Shown here one piece after another: positions 5,521 to 9,339 of a stretch of 9,339 bases of DNA. A program made the translations under genes and the position numbers. Source of the stretch: Nitrospinota bacterium (GTDB taxonomy: Bacteria; Tectomicrobia; Entotheonellia; J063); assembly GCA_003696125.1 (NCBI GenBank), contig RFHZ01000357.1:1-9339 (forward strand), written 5' to 3'. The stretch's first letter is position 1; each line of letters begins with the position of its first letter. Below the pieces are notes generated by a model. That model did no database searches. It was not told where the DNA came from and worked only from the letters and a program-made list of their open reading frames with translations.

Positions 5521-6672
5521 TTATTCGGTGACTCCAGCCTGCTTGAGGATCTCTACGATGTCCTGATGGCCCTCCTGCCGGGCAATGGTGAGCGCGGTAC
5601 GCCCCTGCCGATCACGCAGGGAGGCATCGGCACCATTTTCCAGCAGGGTCCTCACCACAGGGGCATGCCCGGCATTGGCCGCGATCATCAACGCGGTCCA
5701 CCCGCTCTTGTGCTGGGCATTGATGGCAGCACCGTGCCTTAACAGAGCCTGTACCACATCGGCATGACCGTTGGCTGCTGCCAGCATCAAGACGGTAAAC
5801 CCACTCCGGTCCTGAGCATTGACATCTGCTCCCCGGGCCAGCAAGGTCTCGACCGTGTCGCGGTGTCCCTGTCCGGCTGCCCACATGAGCGCGGTGTTGC
5901 CGCTACTCTTGTGCCGCACATGAAGATCGGCGCCATGGTCCAGCAAGGCCTGGACCATGGCGGTGTGACCATGAGCGGCTGCCCGCATCAGAGGGGTCAT
6001 CCCCTGCTTATCCCTGACGCTCAGGTCGGCGCCGTAAGTCAGCAGCACCTTGACCACCGGCGTATGCCCCTGCTCCACCGCCAGCAGCAGCGGCGTGGCC
6101 CCGGTGTTGTCCACACGATTGACCGCAGCCCCCTGGGCCAGCAAGGCCTCGACAACGGCCGCATGCCCGTTGAGTGCCGCCAGGTGCAGGGCGGTGCGTC
6201 CCTGTTCCGCCTCTCGCTCCTCTACCTCGGCTCCCCGGCTCAGCAGGGCCTGGACCATGGAGGTATAGCCACGTGCCGCTGCCAGTAACAGAGGAGTCCT
6301 CCCCTTGTTGTCCTTGATGTTCACATCGGCACCATGGGCTAAAAGCAGCGTGACCGTATCGGTATGGCCATTGGTGATGGCCAGATGCAGGGCAGTTCTC
6401 CCCTGCTTGGGTTCCTGCACATGTACATCAGCCCCGCTGGCCAGCAGGACCCGGACCAGTTCGGTTTTTCCCTCTTCTGCGGCGAGCATCAAGGCGGTAA
6501 AACCTCTTGCATCGGTCTCGTTGATATCTGCTCCCTTCTCCAGCACGGCCTTGATGTCACCGACCTGGCCTTTCAGGGCCACCGGGAGGAAAGGAGGGGG
6601 TTTCTGGGCACAGGCGACGAGGAGCAAGGACAGGCTAAGCAGAGGTACCATTCTCCATCTTACGCGTGACAT
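5521..6672 (-). CDS. Ankyrin-repeat lipoprotein
   Basis: This 383-residue protein starts with a lipoprotein signal: Arg-rich MSRVRWR, a leucine-rich core (11-18) and the lipobox L18-V19-A20-C21. It is therefore predicted to be membrane-tethered and facing the periplasm. Residues from about 31 to the end are ankyrin repeats: a degenerate N-cap, nine full 33-34-residue repeats of the G-x-T-x-L-x-x-A-x-x-x-G-H type, and a C-cap ending IVEILKQAGVTE. The third and fourth units (GRTALHLA..., GRTPLLLA...) are echoed by the next two, so a two-repeat block seems to have been duplicated. The start at 6672 has GGAGGAGG just upstream. Ankyrin proteins bind other proteins. Near T6SS genes, some ankyrin lipoproteins act as immunity proteins or partners of lipase effectors, but no effector gene is visible here, so the partner is unknown. 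There is no sign of truncation. Confidence 0.9.
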   Translation of the reverse strand: MSRVRWRMVPLLSLSLLLVACAQKPPPFLPVALKGQVGDIKAVLEKGADINETDARGFTALMLAAEEGKTELVRVLLASGADVHVQEPKQGRTALHLAITNGHTDTVTLLLAHGADVNIKDNKGRTPLLLAAARGYTSMVQALLSRGAEVEEREAEQGRTALHLAALNGHAAVVEALLAQGAAVNRVDNTGATPLLLAVEQGHTPVVKVLLTYGADLSVRDKQGMTPLMRAAAHGHTAMVQALLDHGADLHVRHKSSGNTALMWAAGQGHRDTVETLLARGADVNAQDRSGFTVLMLAAANGHADVVQALLRHGAAINAQHKSGWTALMIAANAGHAPVVRTLLENGADASLRDRQGRTALTIARQEGHQDIVEILKQAGVTE

Positions 6673-6727
6673 CTTTCCTCCTCCGTACCTCTCTGGACCA
6701 AAGGAACAGGTAAGCTACTCCAGCTCG

Positions 6728-6756
6728 TTGCTACCATACTCTTGCTCGGGTGTCAA
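6728..6756 (-). promoter_or_regulatory. Candidate promoter of the ankyrin lipoprotein gene
   Basis: On the minus strand a perfect -35 hexamer TTGACA (plus 6756-6751) is followed after 17 nt by TAGCAA (plus 6733-6728), which matches the -10 consensus at only 3 positions. It would give a leader of about 50 nt. The strong -35 with weak -10 suggests an activator or a modest basal level. Confidence 0.35.
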
Positions 6757-6775
6757 CAGAAAAGCAGGCCAGGTC

Positions 6776-6789
6776 TGAGAAGCTTCTCA
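6776..6789. promoter_or_regulatory. 14-bp perfect palindrome between divergent promoters (candidate operator)
   Basis: TGAGAAG-CTTCTCA is self-complementary over all 14 bases. Its centre (6782.5) lies nearly equidistant, about 26 nt, from the putative minus-strand -35 (6756) and the putative plus-strand -35 (6808). This placement suits one dimeric regulator controlling both the ankyrin and TPR genes. A looser TGCAA-N9-TTGCA repeat lies just to its right (6794-6812). Confidence 0.4.
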
Positions 6790-6807
6790 ATGATGCAAAC
6801 ATTTGGC

Positions 6808-6836
6808 TTGCAATTTCGATGAGGGTAACCAATAAT
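6808..6836 (+). promoter_or_regulatory. Candidate promoter of the TPR gene
   Basis: TTGCAA (6808-6813, 4 of 6 for -35) is followed after exactly 17 nt by AATAAT (6831-6836, 5 of 6 for -10). The start would be near 6843, giving a leader of about 55 nt to the ATG at 6899. Confidence 0.5.
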
Positions 6837-6850
6837 GGAGACCCAGAGGC

Positions 6851-6866
6851 TTTGCCCTGGGGCAAA
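6851..6866. promoter_or_regulatory. Perfect inverted repeat just downstream of the TPR gene start site
   Basis: TTTGCCC (6851-6857) and GGGCAAA (6860-6866) are perfect complements separated by TG. The element spans about +9 to +24 of the predicted TPR transcript and ends 32 nt before the start codon. It suits a repressor operator better than a terminator, because no T run follows and the loop is tight. Confidence 0.4.
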
Positions 6867-6898
6867 ATACAGTAAAGATAAGTTTGAGGAAGCTGCCT

Positions 6899-8827
6899 AT
6901 GAGAACGCTCTTTTTTATCGTCTGTATGACTCTCCTGCTGCCGTATTTCTCTCTGGCAGCAGGGACACCGGTAGAGGCTGATCTCCATGCGAATCTCGGG
7001 ATAAACTATTTCCAGCGCGGAGAGTACGAAGCAGCCGCAGCCGAGTTCCAGCAGGCCCTCCAGCTCAATCCCCAGCTCAAGGGGTTACACGGATTCCTGG
7101 GGCTTGCCTGGTATCACCTGCAGCGCTACGATGCCGCACTCAAGGCCTTGCAGGACGCGGTAGATCTCGATCCGGATACGGCAGAAAATCACTACAACCT
7201 GGGCCTGGTCTACGTGCAAAAGGGGATGCGGGATGAAGCCATCCAGGCCTTGGAGCAAGCGGTAGGACTCTCCTCCTCCCTTGCCCAGGCGCATAGCCTG
7301 CTCGGCTACCTCTACAGCGAGCAGAAAAGTTACGACCAGGCCATTCAACACTATCAGCAGGCGATAGCCCTCGGCCTGAAAGCAGCAGAGGATTTCTATA
7401 ATCTCGGGTTGGCCTACTACAACACCAACCGGATAGAGGACGCGATCGCCGCCTACCAGCAGGCCATAACCCTGAAGGAGGATTTTCCAGAGGCCTATAG
7501 CGCCCTGGGAGCAGCCTATCAGAGGAAAGGATCGCCGCAAGAGGCCATAACCATGTACCGGCAGGCGATCACCCTTGATCCCAAGGCGGTAGAGGGCCAT
7601 TATCAACTCGGTACCATCTATCAACAACAGGGAAAACTGGAGCAGGCTATCACCGAGTATCAACGAGTGATCCAGCTTGATCCTCAACATGCTCTTGCCC
7701 ATACCGGGTTGGGGACGGTCTATTTCCAGCAGGGGTTGTACGATGAGGCGATCCTGGCCTATCAAAAGGCGCTGGCCATCCAACCCGGCCTGGCAGAAGC
7801 CCGGATCAACCTCGGTATTGTGCTCCAAAGAAAGGGGTTAGCAGACCAGGCATTGGCCCAACTCCAAAGCGCCGCACAAACGGCGGATATCCCGCTCCTC
7901 CACTATAACCTCGCCACCCTCTATCAAAGCCAGGAACGCTATGAGCAGGCCATCGCCGCCTATCGAAAAGCCCTGGCCCTCGATCCCCGCCTGGCCGAAG
8001 CCTACTATAACCTCGGGGTCATCTACGATGCCCAGGCCCTCCCTGACCAGGCAATAGCGAACTACCAGAAGGCCATCGAGATCAAGCCCGACTTTGTCGA
8101 TGCTTACTACAATCTGGGGATGGCATACCAGCGTTTAGGCCTGGATGAAAAAGCGATCACCACCCTGGAAAAAGCGGTACAGATCAAACCCGATTTTGCC
8201 CAGGGACTCTTTACCCTGGGGGTGTTGTACGGGCAGCGAGGAGCGCCCGAGCAAGCCATAGCCAGGTACAAGGCGGCGTTGCAGGCGAACCCTGACCAGG
8301 CAGAAACGCATAACAACCTGGGGGTCCTCTACGAAAAACAGCAACAGTACGATCAGGCCATCGCCGAGTACCAGGCAGCCCTCAAGAGCAACCCGAACTA
8401 TGCCCAGGCTCACTACAACCTGGGGGGGGCATATGAAGCGAAAGGACTCTATGATCAGGCCATTGCCGAGTACCAGGCAGCCCTCGCTCTCCAACCCGAC
8501 TATGTAAATGCCTATGCCAGGCTGGGATGGCTCTACGAACAGCAGGGGCAGTACGACCAGGCTATTCAGGCCTATATGCACTCCCTGCAACTCAAGCCGG
8601 AAAACTGGGAGGTCCAGAATAATCTCGGTGTGGTCTATTACAAGCAAGAGCGCTATGACCAGGCCATCACCTCCTTTCAGGAGGCGATTCGTTTAAAACC
8701 AGACTTTGCCGAAGCCTATTATAACCTGGGGAACGCCTATACCCAGAGTGCGCAACCCGAAAAGGCGATTGAGGCGTATAAGCAGTATGAGAAACTTCAC
8801 CAGACGCAGCAGAGAACAGGCCAGTGA
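6899..8827 (+). CDS. Exported protein of 18 tandem TPRs
   Basis: This 642-residue protein has a signal peptide (MRTLFF, a hydrophobic core to about 19, probable cleavage near SLAA at 18-21) followed by 18 tetratricopeptide repeats that fill the rest. Each is 34 residues except the ninth, which is 33. The consensus is A-x-A-x-Y-N-L-G-x-x-Y-x-x-x-G-x-x-x-x-A-I-x-x-Y-x-x-A-L-x-L-x-P. There is no other domain and only a short polar tail (QTQQRTGQ). Such an array forms a long superhelical scaffold that binds peptides or proteins, here in the periplasm or at the surface. I chose ATG at 6899 over TTG at 6884 because GAGGA lies 8 nt before the ATG and the signal peptide then starts at Met. Its 3' end overlaps the next gene, so the two probably work together. 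A run of eight G lies at 8422-8429. The name of the pathway cannot be read from the sequence. Confidence 0.9.
   Translation: MRTLFFIVCMTLLLPYFSLAAGTPVEADLHANLGINYFQRGEYEAAAAEFQQALQLNPQLKGLHGFLGLAWYHLQRYDAALKALQDAVDLDPDTAENHYNLGLVYVQKGMRDEAIQALEQAVGLSSSLAQAHSLLGYLYSEQKSYDQAIQHYQQAIALGLKAAEDFYNLGLAYYNTNRIEDAIAAYQQAITLKEDFPEAYSALGAAYQRKGSPQEAITMYRQAITLDPKAVEGHYQLGTIYQQQGKLEQAITEYQRVIQLDPQHALAHTGLGTVYFQQGLYDEAILAYQKALAIQPGLAEARINLGIVLQRKGLADQALAQLQSAAQTADIPLLHYNLATLYQSQERYEQAIAAYRKALALDPRLAEAYYNLGVIYDAQALPDQAIANYQKAIEIKPDFVDAYYNLGMAYQRLGLDEKAITTLEKAVQIKPDFAQGLFTLGVLYGQRGAPEQAIARYKAALQANPDQAETHNNLGVLYEKQQQYDQAIAEYQAALKSNPNYAQAHYNLGGAYEAKGLYDQAIAEYQAALALQPDYVNAYARLGWLYEQQGQYDQAIQAYMHSLQLKPENWEVQNNLGVVYYKQERYDQAITSFQEAIRLKPDFAEAYYNLGNAYTQSAQPEKAIEAYKQYEKLHQTQQRTGQ
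8351..8485 (+). repeat. 33-bp near-identical direct repeat between TPR 14 and TPR 15
   Basis: The 33 bases at 8351-8383 recur at 8453-8485 with a single C/T difference, spaced exactly 102 bp (34 codons) apart. Both encode the helix DQAIAEYQAAL. Most neighbouring TPRs are similar only at protein level, so this pair points to a recent internal duplication or gene conversion and offers a substrate for slipped-strand repeat loss or gain. Confidence 0.75.
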
Positions 8828-9339
8828 TGCCCTGACCAATCCACTGCGCAGGATGCCCAAGCTGGGGAAGTTCATCATTCTGGCTCTCCTCATTCACGTG
8901 ATAGCCATCTCCCTCTTCTACCTCCTCCCCTGGCAACAGCAGAAGAAGCAAAAACCGGTCAAGGTGAAACCACCCAAAGTAGAGCTGCTCTATCCTCCTC
9001 GACCGGCAGGCAGCAGGACTTCCTCCCTCCAGGGCCGTCCCTTCTCTCCCCTTAAACCGATTCTCTCTCCCCCTTCCCCTCTCCCTCTCCGTCCTCATGC
9101 ACGAACGGAAAGCCCTGAGACCCCTCCCCTTCCCCACCTGCAACCGCAGATGCTCTCGACTCTCCAGCGCACATCAGCGAAGAGAACGAGTAAAGAAAAG
9201 GAACCACGAAAACAGGCCGGAATGCGAATCGTCTCACTGACAAGACCCCATACCGCTCCTCCCCCGGCCTCTCCCCAGCCACCGCTCCCCCTGCGCCCAG
9301 CCCAGTTTCCTGCTCCCGCTCTGGCCCGTTCTCCTGCTC
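8787..9339 (+). CDS. TonB-like energy-transducer protein, N-terminal part (3' end outside window)
   Basis: An open frame runs from ATG at 8787 to the window edge (184 codons, no stop). It begins with a basic cytoplasmic segment (about 1-28, including RRMPKLGK), then a single transmembrane helix (about 29-48) with a histidine at 37 in LALLIHVIAI, reminiscent of the TonB helix that contacts ExbB/ExbD. A long, proline-rich, positively charged periplasmic stretch follows (KPVKVKPPKVELLYPPRP and several PxPxP runs). This is the N-terminal architecture of TonB/TolA-type proteins, which pass proton-motive energy to the outer membrane. The defining C-terminal domain would lie outside, so the family call is provisional. 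The start is uncertain: ATG at 8787 has GAGG 12 nt upstream and overlaps the TPR gene by 41 nt, while ATG at 8853 would start right at the helix but lacks a well-spaced Shine-Dalgarno. Either way it is co-transcribed with the TPR gene. Confidence 0.65.
   Translation, partial: MRNFTRRSREQASDALTNPLRRMPKLGKFIILALLIHVIAISLFYLLPWQQQKKQKPVKVKPPKVELLYPPRPAGSRTSSLQGRPFSPLKPILSPPSPLPLRPHARTESPETPPLPHLQPQMLSTLQRTSAKRTSKEKEPRKQAGMRIVSLTRPHTAPPPASPQPPLPLRPAQFPAPALARSPA
9061..9090 (+). repeat. 30-nt uninterrupted polypyrimidine tract within the TonB-like gene
   Basis: All bases from 9061 to 9090 are C or T on the plus strand (purine-only on the other), in short TC and TCCC units. It encodes part of the proline/leucine-rich spacer. 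Such tracts can slip or form triplex structures; here it may simply reflect codon choice for Pro, Ser and Leu. Confidence 0.6.

Noticed and set aside
5764-6288. 174-codon plus-strand frame inside the ankyrin gene
   Set aside because: Repetitive QQGLDxGG-type product is the antisense image of the ankyrin repeats, not an independent gene.
7085-7828. 247-codon minus-strand frame inside the TPR gene
   Set aside because: Long antisense frame created by the 102-bp codon periodicity of the TPRs; its protein is a low-complexity mirror of the repeats with no start signal.
6899-8827. CRISPR or other DNA-level repeat array
   Set aside because: The periodicity is 102 bp, in frame, and diverged at DNA level; it is entirely explained by the TPR protein repeats.

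Overview
The window comes from a Gram-negative bacterium of moderate, slightly GC-leaning base composition, probably a proteobacterium or a relative with a proteobacterial-type envelope. The evidence is a type VI secretion system (T6SS) operon, an OmpA-like peptidoglycan-binding protein, a lipoprotein signal and a TonB-like energy transducer. The sequence alone does not allow a genus assignment. No mobile element, CRISPR array, tRNA or rRNA was seen.

Region 1 (1-4540, minus strand) is part of a T6SS operon read right to left: tagJ (impE), tssA, tssB, tssC, hcp. The genes are tightly packed: 16 nt, 27 nt and an 8-nt overlap, then a 91-nt gap before hcp. hcp runs off the left edge of the window. 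Together they supply the contractile sheath (TssB/TssC), the inner tube (Hcp), the cap or assembly factor (TssA) and the sheath accessory protein TagJ. Baseplate, membrane-complex, ClpV, VgrG and effector genes are not in the window and may lie to the left. The operon has a near-consensus sigma70 promoter (TTGACT-N17-TATAGT) at 4547-4575, and a perfect 8-bp inverted repeat starts about 10 nt into the transcript.

Region 2 (4381-4925) is a 545-nt divergent control region. Its most notable content is three CRP-type boxes (TGTGA-N6-TCACA: two perfect, one with 9 of 10 positions). The box nearest the rightward gene is centred at -41.5 relative to the start site predicted from a TATACT -10 element, which is the geometry of a class II CRP-activated promoter. 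A strong stem-loop follows in the predicted leader.

Region 3 (4926-5495, plus) is a small secreted OmpA-C domain protein, plausibly a peptidoglycan anchor linked to the T6SS. It converges on an ankyrin-repeat lipoprotein (5521-6672, minus) across a 25-nt gap that holds a small stem-loop.

Region 4 (6673-9339) holds a 226-nt divergent promoter region with a 14-bp perfect palindrome midway between two putative promoters. It is followed on the plus strand by an exported protein of 18 consecutive TPRs (6899-8827). A TonB-like, proline-rich inner-membrane protein overlaps its 3' end and continues past the right edge. That last ORF is open at the window end.
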